From: Verrucomicrobiales bacterium
GTDB lineage: Bacteria > Verrucomicrobiota > Verrucomicrobiia > Limisphaerales > UBA9464
Direction of reading: 5' to 3'
Length of the DNA: 64,000 bases
Assembly: GCA_027488845.1 (NCBI GenBank)
Contig: JAIYBC010000067.1
Coordinates: forward strand, 1-64,000
Below are positions 16,726 to 25,079 of the stretch, one piece after another (within the stretch, counting starts at the first letter, position 1; each line of letters opens with the position of its first letter). A model generated the notes under the pieces. The model was not told where the DNA came from. It did no database searches and saw only the letters and a list, made by a program, of their open reading frames with translations. Both the position numbers and the translations under genes were made by a program.

Positions 16726-17580
16726 CTAGGCGGTTTGCTGGCCTCGGGAAAGGAGGGCGTTCAGCCGCTGCATCCGTTCCCTCTTCCGTTCTTCGGCCAA
16801 CTCCGGATCCCCGGGCACCGCCGTGGCCAGTCCGTTCCGGTAGAAATACGCTTCCCCCTTGCGTGCGACACCGTCGGCGTACTTCGAAGCGGACGCCTGC
16901 CGAAGTCCGAAGATCCGGACCATCTCGGCGAACCAGTCGGGGAAACGGCCCGTGAACTTCAGCTCCAAGATCACAATCGGACCGAAAACCGAGGTCGGCG
17001 CATCCATCTCCGCGGTGAACCGGCTGGTGAACTCGGGGGAGATCAGGACGTTCCGGTCGAAGGTCACGCGGACGGAATTGTCATGGGGGCTGATCCAGGC
17101 TTCCCGTTCGTAGTACACGTGGGCCACGGGACCGCTGCGCGTGTCGTTCATCAGCTCGACGAAACGCTGGATCGCCACCACCTGGCGGACATCGTCCTTC
17201 ACCAGCTCCGAGGTATGCGGGATCTGCCCTGCGAGGACCGACTCCACCGCGTGGCGCTTCACGCCGCCCCGCTGCTTCATGATCGCCTCGTTCATCCGAC
17301 GCTTGATCTCGAAGAAGATCGGTGAACCGGGACTGTCCTCATAGAACCGGATCCGCAGCTTGTAGCGGTTCTTGTTGCCGTTGATCGTCCCCCAGTAGAT
17401 CCGGAGATCGTCCGAATCCAGGTAGAGGTTGTGGATGGTGTACGAGAGGTTCGGACGGCCGACACCGTACTCGTCCAACTCCAGGTAGTTGGACACGAAG
17501 TCACGCAGCGCCAGCGCCAGTTCCTCGGGCACGAGGTACTTCAGCTCCCACCGCTGCAACTGCATGTTGTCGCCCGACAT
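16726..17580 (-). CDS. VTC-domain polyphosphate polymerase-like protein
   Basis: This 284-residue protein consists of one VTC domain, the tunnel-shaped fold that in yeast Vtc4 makes polyphosphate from ATP. Expected basic and acidic tunnel residues are present: K14 in RWELKYLV, R76/R78 in NRYKLRIRFYE, E91/K93 in FFEIKRR, R176 in VTFDRNV, and E206/K208 in VILELKF. No SPX domain or membrane segment exists, so membrane attachment probably comes through DUF4956. It is the first gene of a three-gene leftward operon. An alternative is triphosphate hydrolysis (CYTH-like tunnel fold), but the VTC motif set fits better. The C-terminus (about 255-284) is a charged helix. Confidence 0.87.
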   Translation of the reverse strand: MSGDNMQLQRWELKYLVPEELALALRDFVSNYLELDEYGVGRPNLSYTIHNLYLDSDDLRIYWGTINGNKNRYKLRIRFYEDSPGSPIFFEIKRRMNEAIMKQRGGVKRHAVESVLAGQIPHTSELVKDDVRQVVAIQRFVELMNDTRSGPVAHVYYEREAWISPHDNSVRVTFDRNVLISPEFTSRFTAEMDAPTSVFGPIVILELKFTGRFPDWFAEMVRIFGLRQASASKYADGVARKGEAYFYRNGLATAVPGDPELAEERKRERMQRLNALLSRGQQTA

Positions 17581-17763
17581 GATGTCGAATTCCCGATTCC
17601 CCCGGTCACGGCAACGGTTTGTCGCCGCGAATTTTCCCGTTCGTCACCACATGCCGCCCAACGCGGAACCCTCGGACGTCCGGGAAGTTCGGCGACTTTA
17701 GCAACACCAATGCCGGAGGCAACCGGAGGTTCGAAAATGCGGGTTGAGGAACCGACGTCCCGT

Positions 17764-20145
17764 TCAACGGGCATCACCTGCCAACAACGGGTCCCCATCT
17801 CCCCGGCGGTACTGGAACGGCACGCTCCGCACCACTCCATCGATCAACGTGGAGAATCTCAAGCCGTTGGAGGACAGCTCTTTGCAGGCCGCCTCCACCG
17901 CGGGACGGTCGTAGTACTCCAGTCCCCGACCCAAGGCGTAGGTGAACATCTTCTCCACCACGCAGCGGATGAAGTCCTCGCGTTTCGAACCCGAGATGAG
18001 GTTGCCGAACGCGCGATGTCCATCGAACGGCTCACCCGACTCCAACACTCCCGAGGCGTCGATCGACTCCGTGCCGTCCTTTTCCCGGTACCTCCCGATG
18101 GCGTCGAAGTGCTCGAAGGCGAATCCGATGGGATCCATCTTGGCATGGCACGAGGCGCACATGGGGTTGTCGCGATGGGCGTCCATCCGCTGGCGCAACG
18201 TCCCCTTCAGTTCCTTGGCCTCCAGCGGCGGCACCCCAGGCGGCGGGGGGGGCGGCGGTGTCGCGAGGATGTTCTCGAGGATCCATTTCCCACGCTTCAC
18301 CGGGGAGGTGCGGTTGGGATTCGACGTCAGCGCCAGGAAGCTCGCATGGGTCAACAGACCCGCCCTGGGCGTTCCCTTCAGCGACACCTTGACGAAGTCG
18401 TCCCCGGCCACCCCCTCCAGGCCGTAGTGCCGGGCCAACCGCCCATCCACGAAGGTGTAGTCCGCGTCGATCAGTTCCGTCAGCGGCCGGTCCTGCCTCA
18501 GGATGTGTTCGAAGAGCATCTCCGTCTCACGACGGGCAGAAGCCCTGAGACGCTCGTCGAACTCGGGGAACATCTTCGCGTCCGGGGTGATGATCTCCAT
18601 GGTGCGGAGCTGCAGCCATTGTCCGGCGAAGTTGTCCACCAGGGCCTTCGACTTCGGGTCCGCCAACATGCGCCGGACCTCCCCGGCCAGGTTCTTCCTC
18701 AGACTCCCCTTCTCCGCCAAGCGGAACAGCGTCTCATCCGGCATGCTGCTCCAGAGGAAATAAGACAGGCGCGAAGCCAAGGCGTAGTCGTTGATCCGGT
18801 GGACGGCGTTGGGATTGTCCGGATCGGATTGCAACTCGCCGCGGAACAGGAAATGGGGGGAGACAAGGACCGCGGTCAGTGCGTGCCTCACGGAGGTCTC
18901 GAAGTTGTCGCCACCCACCTGCGCCTGCTGGAACAGCGTCATCAACCGGGCCACCTCCTCCACGCTGGCGGGCCGGCGGAAGGCCCTGCCGGCGAAGCGG
19001 GCGACGATCTCCTTCGCCACCTCGTTGGTGGTCTTGGGACCGGGTTGGCGGAAGAAGATCCTTCGATGGGATTCCGGCAGTTCCGGAACCGTGTTGGTGA
19101 ACGGCCCCACCACTTCCACGAACTCCACCTGGAGATTGCGGTCCTCGATCTTCTTCCGCTGGGTCTTCCGGCCCTTGGGACCGGTCTCCTCCACGGTCGA
19201 CTCCTTGTAGTAGTCGTTGAGGAAGGCGACCCCGATGCGATGGGAACCCGGTGACAGGAACGCGCGGTGTTCGTAGGCCTTGGAGTTGCCGCGAGTCCGA
19301 CGCACCTCGAACCGCTCCAGTTCCTTGCCGTCCGCGCTGACCGCCATCAGCACCTTGTCCGGACCCGCCTGGTCGCCGTAGGCCTGGACCCGGATCAGGT
19401 ATTCCGACGGCACCTTCGCCTCGTAGCTCAGGCCCATCTCGCCGTTGGAACCCAAGGTCGCCAACGTCTCGGAACCGCCGTGTCCCTCCAGACGTCCCGG
19501 ATCGAAACGCCGGGCGACCGTCGGCAAGGGACCGGTCACCAGGGCCTCGTCGAAGATCGCCTCCGCCGCCTTCAGGTACCGCTCGATCAGGATCGGAGGC
19601 AGCGAGAGGACGTCACCGATGTTGTCGAAGCCGTAGCCGACGTCGTCCTGTGGGAAATCGGCCGCCGGCTGGAAGTCCACTCCGACCAGGTCGCGGATGG
19701 TGTTGTCGTACTCGACCCGGTTGAGGCGCCGCAGGGTCACCCGACCCGGGTCCGGATGCTCCGGATCCACGGGAAAGAGAGTGCGGTCCAACCACGCCAC
19801 GATGTTCGTGCGCTCGCTGGCCGTGGGCTGCGTCTGACGCTTCTTGGGCGGCATCTCACCGGTCTTCACCGTGTGCAGCACCCGCTCCCACAGCCGGCGG
19901 TCCGCCAGAAGCGTGTGGATGTTCGTGTGGCCGTCGAAGTTGACGTCCCCCTTCCGGGCACCGTCGCCGTGGCAGTCCCAGCAGTTCTTCTGGAGCACGG
20001 GCAACACCTGCGACCCGAACTCCGCGTCGGCCAGGACGAGGTCCAACGCCTTGCGCGGCGCCGCCCTGCGGCTGTTGACGGCCACGGCCAGCGAGGCGAT
20101 CGCCAGGACGGCGAGAACCGAGAGGATGACGTACTGCTTGCGCAT
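17764..20145 (-). CDS. DUF1592-type planctomycete cytochrome protein
   Basis: This 793-residue secreted protein has an N-terminal signal/anchor (YVILSVLAVLAIASLAVAV). A class-I haem motif CWDCH lies near residue 55, within a PSCyt1-like cytochrome domain that ends in the GEMPPKKRQTQPT stretch. Then come the modules that travel together in this family: DUF1587 (LRRLNRVEYDNTIRDLVGVD), DUF1595 (FAGRAFRRPASVEEVARLM), DUF1592 (RLSYFLWSSMPDETLF), DUF1588 (LTSNPNRTSPVKRGKWILEN, CASCHAKMDPIGFAFEHFD) and DUF1585 at the end. CASCH is a second CxxCH. Function is unproven; a periplasmic or surface electron-transfer role in polymer breakdown is usually proposed. A DUF1552 partner normally follows but is absent here. 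Confidence 0.9.
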   Translation of the reverse strand: MRKQYVILSVLAVLAIASLAVAVNSRRAAPRKALDLVLADAEFGSQVLPVLQKNCWDCHGDGARKGDVNFDGHTNIHTLLADRRLWERVLHTVKTGEMPPKKRQTQPTASERTNIVAWLDRTLFPVDPEHPDPGRVTLRRLNRVEYDNTIRDLVGVDFQPAADFPQDDVGYGFDNIGDVLSLPPILIERYLKAAEAIFDEALVTGPLPTVARRFDPGRLEGHGGSETLATLGSNGEMGLSYEAKVPSEYLIRVQAYGDQAGPDKVLMAVSADGKELERFEVRRTRGNSKAYEHRAFLSPGSHRIGVAFLNDYYKESTVEETGPKGRKTQRKKIEDRNLQVEFVEVVGPFTNTVPELPESHRRIFFRQPGPKTTNEVAKEIVARFAGRAFRRPASVEEVARLMTLFQQAQVGGDNFETSVRHALTAVLVSPHFLFRGELQSDPDNPNAVHRINDYALASRLSYFLWSSMPDETLFRLAEKGSLRKNLAGEVRRMLADPKSKALVDNFAGQWLQLRTMEIITPDAKMFPEFDERLRASARRETEMLFEHILRQDRPLTELIDADYTFVDGRLARHYGLEGVAGDDFVKVSLKGTPRAGLLTHASFLALTSNPNRTSPVKRGKWILENILATPPPPPPPGVPPLEAKELKGTLRQRMDAHRDNPMCASCHAKMDPIGFAFEHFDAIGRYREKDGTESIDASGVLESGEPFDGHRAFGNLISGSKREDFIRCVVEKMFTYALGRGLEYYDRPAVEAACKELSSNGLRFSTLIDGVVRSVPFQYRRGDGDPLLAGDAR

Positions 20146-20220
20146 GGATCGGGTATCGACGGCGATTCGGGCTCGGATATTCCTGCGATTCTAGCCTTGG
20201 TTTGGCTTGGGACCAACCTG

Positions 20221-20745
20221 TCAGGAGCCGACCGCGATCCGCGGCCAGAGGGTCTCGAGATCCGGGTCGGCAAGCGCGGTTGCCCGCAGCTCAATGGGAT
20301 TGCCGACCGCCAAGGCCTTGCAAAACCAGGTCCAGGCGCCGTCGAGGTCGCCCATCACCGCCGCATAACATGCCAGGTTGAACCGGATGAGCGGCTCCGT
20401 GGGAAACCGGGTCGCCGCCGGCACCAGAAGGCCCGAGGCGTGCGCGACCCCGCCGCCGTCCATCCGGCGCGCCGCGTAGGCCCGGTGCAGCCAGCCGGAG
20501 ACCTCGTCCGGATGCAACGCCACCTGCTGGGTCGCGGTCCGGTAGCCTTCGGTCCACTGGCCGAGCGCACTGTGCACCTCCCATCGCAACTCCAACACCT
20601 CGGCCCTGCGGCAGACCGGTTGGGGAAGCCGGTCCAACTCCAACGCCGCGTCCGCGGGCAGGCCCAGAAGCATCCAGCCGACCGCCGCATCGAAGTGATG
20701 TCGCGCCGGCAGGGGGATGGCCTCGGATTCGATGGGCTTGGGCAT
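20221..20745 (-). CDS. small TPR-like protein
   Basis: This protein has 174 residues from MPKPIESEAI. It is mostly helical with tetratricopeptide-like repeats: FDAAVGWMLLGLPADAALEL, VHSALGQWTEGYRTATQQVA, AYAARRMDGGGVAHASGLLV and FNLACYAAVMGDLDGAWTWF. There is no signal peptide or membrane segment, so it is probably cytoplasmic. It begins 13 nt after the large DUF1549/DUF1553 gene and should share its transcript. It also lies upstream of the DUF1592 gene (75 nt gap), so all three may form one unit. The in-frame extension upstream of the chosen ATG overlaps that neighbour and is rejected. Confidence 0.72.
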   Translation of the reverse strand: MPKPIESEAIPLPARHHFDAAVGWMLLGLPADAALELDRLPQPVCRRAEVLELRWEVHSALGQWTEGYRTATQQVALHPDEVSGWLHRAYAARRMDGGGVAHASGLLVPAATRFPTEPLIRFNLACYAAVMGDLDGAWTWFCKALAVGNPIELRATALADPDLETLWPRIAVGS

Positions 20746-20758
20746 CTTCGCCACGGTT

Positions 20759-23700
20759 TCAGTCGACGAAGTTGAACTCGTTGGAGGCCAGGAGCACCTG
20801 TGCCAGCCGTTGCCATGGGCCCAGCGGACGCGGCCACTCGCGGGCTCCCGAGAAATCGGCGTTGGCCGCCCAGGCACGTCGGTCGCCATCCACCTGCACG
20901 ACCTCGGGCGCCCATTCGAAGGAATCCGAATTGTCCCCGGACCGCGGGTCCGCCACGAAATCGAGGGTCTCGCCCCGCTTCACGGACACGGAGCCGATCT
21001 CGGCGGAAGCGCTGGTCCCGGAGACTTCCCAAGCCCCTAGCTTCCCCTGGCGGCTGGAGACCACAATGGCCTGGATGCCATCGCCCAGCTTGGCCGAGTG
21101 CGACACCGTCCCCGAAACGCGGACGGTCATGTCGGAGGGTGCCGTCCACCGGCGGATCGCCGCATGGCGGCCGTCCACACCCGGATGGCCGCCCGTCCGA
21201 GTCAACGAGGCGTAGGCTGCGGGGGCCATCGCCGGGAACTTCTCGGCATCCTGCCAGCGCCCGTCACGGAAGGCGCGGAACGGCCGGAACTCGTCGACGC
21301 GGTTGGAGGCCGAATCGTAGTGCCCGCGGCCATACTGCCACGCGGAACCCGGGCTGACCGGCGTCTCGTCGGAACCTTGGCCGTTCACAAAGCGCATCGC
21401 CGCTTCGAGTTCCCCGCGGTCGGGCGGGCGTTGGTAGGCCACGTCGTAAAGCCTTCGGATCCGATCCGCCCCGGAACGGGAGGCGATGTCGGGTCGGCCG
21501 GCCAAGGCCCGCGCCTGTTCCGCCACCACCGGGCTGTTGAGCCAGAAGAGCGCCTGCTGCGGCACGCTGGTTTGGAACCGCCCTGGCGAGGTGGCATCCG
21601 GGCTGGCGAAGTCGAAGGAACGGAGGATTCCGGGGAGGTTCTGTCGGTCGATGAAGCCGTAGAGGGTCCTTCGGTTCGCCGGCTTCTCGGTGTCGTAGAT
21701 CTCCACCGGGCGACCGCCGACCGTGCGGTCCAACGTGCCTGAGACGGCGAGCAGGCTGTCCCGCATCGCCTCGAAGTCGATGCGCTTGCGGTTCATGCGC
21801 CAATACAGGTTGTTCGCTGGATCCTCCTTCTCCGCTTGGGCGACCTCCACCCTGGAGGCGTCGTGGGCCAGCGGATCGCTCGACTGGCGGTAGGTCGCCG
21901 AGAGCAGCAGCTCGCGGTGGAGATTCTTGATCGACCAGCCGTTGTCCATGAAGCGCACCGCCAGGTAGTCCAGCAGCTCGGGATGGGTCGGCGGATCGCT
22001 GCGCACGCCGAAGTCGCTCGGAGTGCGGACGAGCGCGGTGCCGAAGTGGCGTTGCCAGACCCGGTTCACGAACACGCGCGCGGTCAGGGGATTGCCGCGG
22101 GAAACGACAGAACGGGCGAACTCCAGCCGCCCGCTGCCCTTCTCGAAGGCGGGACTGTCCTGGCCCGCCACCACGGTGAGCTGACGGCGCGGCACCTTCG
22201 GACCGGGATTCCCCGGGTTGCCGCGCTTGAACACCACCGGCTCCGAGATCGCCTCCCGATCCAACATGGCCATCGCCCGCAAGGGAGCCCCGGGATGGGT
22301 CGCCTCCAACTCGTCGATCTTGCGCTGCAGCGCGCGGAGCTTCTGCGCCACCGGCGTGTCGAAGAAGCGGTCGATGCCGTTCCGGACCTCCTGGACCGGC
22401 GAATCGGGACCGTAGAGCACCAGCCGAAGCTGCTCCTCGTCGGCGACCGCCAACTGGGTCGGATCGGGTTGTCCCGCCGACTTCGCCGCCTCCAGCGTGC
22501 CGCGCCAGTTGCGTTCCACGGCGGTCAGCAGTTCGCCGTAGTGGGCCGCCACGTTGGTGAAACCGGTTGGGGCGAACCCCTTGAAATGGGCGGCCAGCCT
22601 CGGATTGAGGGCCTTTCCGTCCAGGTTCCCGCCAGTCACGGATCCCACCAACTCCGGGGCACGGCGCGCGAATTCCTCCGGAGTCAGCTTCTCGAAGGCG
22701 AACCACGGCGCGAAGACCGGGTGGGACTGGGTGCGCCACTGTTCCAGGCGACCCTTCCACGCCGCCACCAGCCCCGGATCCAGGCTGCGCTGACGGGCCA
22801 GCCCCTCCAGGTTGGTCCAGTCGAGGCTCGCCGCATCGTGCGCCGCCAACAGGTAGTCTCCCACCCGTTCGCGCAGCTTCTTCATCACCTCAGCGGTGCG
22901 CTCCATCCGGTAGTCGGAGAGCTCCTTCTGGCGTTTCTCCTTCTCCTTCGCGAACTCGGCCGACCGCACCGGATCCGGGTTGGCCGCAATGAACGGCTTC
23001 TCCTCCGGTTCCCGGCTGTTGGAGAAGATCCCGTAGAGCGAGTAGTAGTCGGCGGTCGGAATCGGGTCGAACTTGTGGTCGTGACACCGTGAACACTGAA
23101 CGGTCAGACCCATCAGCCCGCGGGTCACCACGTCGATCCGGTCGTCGATGATGTCGTGCGGATTGTTCAGGAACCGGCGGCCCAGGGTCAGGAAGCCCAT
23201 CGCGGCCAACGGCGTCCGGTCCTCGTCGGTCGCCATCTGGTCGCCGGCGATCTGCTCGATCAGGAAGCGGTCGTAGGGCAAGTCCCGGTTGAGCGCCGCC
23301 ACCACCCAGTCGCGGTAGGTGTGGCTGTAGGCGTAGCGCCGTTCCTCCTCGAACACGTAGCCCTTGCTGTCCGCATAGCGCGCCACATCCAGCCAATGCC
23401 GCGCCCAACGTTCCCCGTAGGCGGAGGATCCCAGCAACCGGTCCACCACCCGCTCGTAGGCACCGGCTCGCCGGTCCGCGAGGAAGGCCGCCATCTCCTC
23501 CGGGGTCGGCGGCACCCCGGTCAAGTCCATGGTCACCCGGCGGATCAACGTCCGCCGATCCGCCTCCGGCGACGGAACGAGCCCCTTCCCCTCGAGGGCC
23601 GCGAGGATGTAGGCGTCGATTCCGGTCCGGACCCAGTCCGCCCTCTCCAGCTTCGGATGGGCCGGCATCACGGGCGGGAGGAACGCCCAGTGGTTCCGGG

Positions 23701-24133
23701 TTGGATCGGCCGCCTTCACGGACGCGGTTCCCACCCGGGGATCCTCGGCGCCGGCCAGGATCCATTCCTCGAACGCCGCGATCTCGGTCTCCGAGAGCGG
23801 ACCTCCCTTCGGCGGCATCGGCTTCACGTCATGGGCTTTCCCCCGGAGCACCTGCACCAGGAGGCTTTCCGCGGGCTTGCCGGGGATGATCGCCGGTCCG
23901 GACGCACCGCCCTTCTGCCAACCTTCCCGGGAATCCAGGAGCAGTCCGCCCCGCAGCTTCTCCGCCTTCACGCTGTGGCATTCAAGGCAGCGTTCCACCA
24001 GAACCGGCCGGATCCGGTTCTCGAAGAGATCCGTCGACGCAGCCCACCCGGTCGTCATGAGGACGGCCCACCCGAAGAACATTGGAATCGAACTCGTCCG
24101 GATCATGTTGGAAATCGCACTCAGCCTCTTCAT
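20759..24133 (-). CDS. DUF1549/DUF1553 (PSD1) protein with PSCyt1 haem domain
   Basis: This 1124-residue secreted protein starts at MKRLSAISNMIRTSS, with the hydrophobic signal core after it. The PSCyt1 domain carries CLECH near residue 50 and ends with MPPKGGPLSETEIAAFEEWI. DUF1549 follows (about 160-370), with WARHWLDVARYADS and the second haem motif CSRCHDHKFDPI. The catalytic-looking region DUF1553 occupies about 640-980 (NPLTARVFVNRVWQRHFG, HPELLDYLAVRFMDNGW). About 130 residues of beta-rich sequence (SDMTVRVSGTVSHSAKLGDG onward) are inserted before the usual last segment LLASNEFNFVD. A DUF1501 partner normally accompanies this family but is not adjacent here; a small TPR gene follows instead. 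Confidence 0.9.
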   Translation of the reverse strand: MKRLSAISNMIRTSSIPMFFGWAVLMTTGWAASTDLFENRIRPVLVERCLECHSVKAEKLRGGLLLDSREGWQKGGASGPAIIPGKPAESLLVQVLRGKAHDVKPMPPKGGPLSETEIAAFEEWILAGAEDPRVGTASVKAADPTRNHWAFLPPVMPAHPKLERADWVRTGIDAYILAALEGKGLVPSPEADRRTLIRRVTMDLTGVPPTPEEMAAFLADRRAGAYERVVDRLLGSSAYGERWARHWLDVARYADSKGYVFEEERRYAYSHTYRDWVVAALNRDLPYDRFLIEQIAGDQMATDEDRTPLAAMGFLTLGRRFLNNPHDIIDDRIDVVTRGLMGLTVQCSRCHDHKFDPIPTADYYSLYGIFSNSREPEEKPFIAANPDPVRSAEFAKEKEKRQKELSDYRMERTAEVMKKLRERVGDYLLAAHDAASLDWTNLEGLARQRSLDPGLVAAWKGRLEQWRTQSHPVFAPWFAFEKLTPEEFARRAPELVGSVTGGNLDGKALNPRLAAHFKGFAPTGFTNVAAHYGELLTAVERNWRGTLEAAKSAGQPDPTQLAVADEEQLRLVLYGPDSPVQEVRNGIDRFFDTPVAQKLRALQRKIDELEATHPGAPLRAMAMLDREAISEPVVFKRGNPGNPGPKVPRRQLTVVAGQDSPAFEKGSGRLEFARSVVSRGNPLTARVFVNRVWQRHFGTALVRTPSDFGVRSDPPTHPELLDYLAVRFMDNGWSIKNLHRELLLSATYRQSSDPLAHDASRVEVAQAEKEDPANNLYWRMNRKRIDFEAMRDSLLAVSGTLDRTVGGRPVEIYDTEKPANRRTLYGFIDRQNLPGILRSFDFASPDATSPGRFQTSVPQQALFWLNSPVVAEQARALAGRPDIASRSGADRIRRLYDVAYQRPPDRGELEAAMRFVNGQGSDETPVSPGSAWQYGRGHYDSASNRVDEFRPFRAFRDGRWQDAEKFPAMAPAAYASLTRTGGHPGVDGRHAAIRRWTAPSDMTVRVSGTVSHSAKLGDGIQAIVVSSRQGKLGAWEVSGTSASAEIGSVSVKRGETLDFVADPRSGDNSDSFEWAPEVVQVDGDRRAWAANADFSGAREWPRPLGPWQRLAQVLLASNEFNFVD

Positions 24134-24261
24134 CCGCGGGACAAAGTCAAAACGGTCCTCCGCGGGCACCTATTCAAGATCGTTTCCCGACGGCCGGAAA
24201 GAACGCCCCGGGGGTTCTTCCTTGCCGCCCCGCTCCCCACCGGGGTCTGGTTTCGCCCGTC

Positions 24262-24930
24262 GTGAGTCCGGAAAACCTCCTGCCATCCCTTGCCCGCGTC
24301 GTCCGCGGGCTCTCGGCGCTGTTCTGGGGACTCCCGACCGCCCTCATGGCCTGCACCCGGACCGCGGTCGGCGATTTCCTCACCCCTGGCGCCGCCTGGC
24401 TGCCCACGGTCTCCTGCGGACTGGTCTGGTTCGGCCTGCGCCAGCTGGCCCACTTCCAACCCCAGGAACGGGTCTGGACCCGCGCCGTGCTCCGCGCCGA
24501 ACTGTTCGCCGTCAGCATGGTCTTCCTGTCCCCGTTCACCGGCTGGTGGAGCCGCCGGCCGGACAACCCCTTCTTCGCCCAAAGCGTCCTCCTGCTGCTG
24601 CTCTTCTCGCTCGGGTTCCTGCTGACCCTGAACCACGTGCTCCAGCGGTTGGCCGCACTCCTGCCCGACGAAACGCTGCGGGCCGACATGCGGCTCTTCA
24701 CGCGGGTCAATGGCGGCCTGATCAGCGGGCTGGCCGCCGTGGCCGCCTTCTGGATGGGCTGCGCCGCCTTCCCAGGTATGCCCGAGCCCGTTCTCGGCTT
24801 CCTGACGGTCCTCGAGCACAGCCGCGGCCCCTTGGTCGTTTCCCTCGGACTGCTTCCCGTGGCCCTCACCATGACCCTCGTCTGGAAGGCCAAGGAAGCC
24901 ATCGTCTCCGACATCTACCGAGGTCGGTGA
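24262..24930 (+). CDS. integral membrane protein of unknown function
   Basis: This protein has 222 residues from a GTG at 24262. I count about five hydrophobic helices: roughly 13-30, 38-56, 73-88, 100-122 and 148-166, with another near the C-terminus (PLVVSLGLLPVALTMTLVW). Loops are short and arginine-rich. No family motif is recognised. It is divergent from the large DUF1549 gene (128 nt between starts) and convergent with the ThuA-DUF1080 gene. Longer upstream starts would add a serine- and arginine-rich segment overlapping the neighbour's start and are unlikely. Its last residues (KAKEAIVSDIYRGR) are cytoplasmic by the positive-inside rule. Confidence 0.6.
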   Translation: MSPENLLPSLARVVRGLSALFWGLPTALMACTRTAVGDFLTPGAAWLPTVSCGLVWFGLRQLAHFQPQERVWTRAVLRAELFAVSMVFLSPFTGWWSRRPDNPFFAQSVLLLLLFSLGFLLTLNHVLQRLAALLPDETLRADMRLFTRVNGGLISGLAAVAAFWMGCAAFPGMPEPVLGFLTVLEHSRGPLVVSLGLLPVALTMTLVWKAKEAIVSDIYRGR

Positions 24931-24968
24931 ACGGCGGCTCGTGCCACCGGCACCGGGTCTGGAAAAGG

Positions 24969-25002
24969 AATGGCAACACCGACCGCAGCCGATGTTGCCA
25001 TT
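24969..25002. terminator. inverted repeat between convergent genes, possible terminator
   Basis: The arms aatggcaaca (24969-24978) and tgttgccatt (24993-25002) pair over 10 bp with a 14-nt loop. The element sits between the 3' ends of the membrane-protein gene and the ThuA-DUF1080 gene. No strong T-run follows on either strand, so Rho-independent action is uncertain. Confidence 0.35.
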
Positions 25003-25079
25003 GGAATCCCTTTGGACCGCGGGCCGGGCCCTTGCGGATCGACGGACCCGCGCGACGGGCCCGCCCGGGTGTCACCAGG

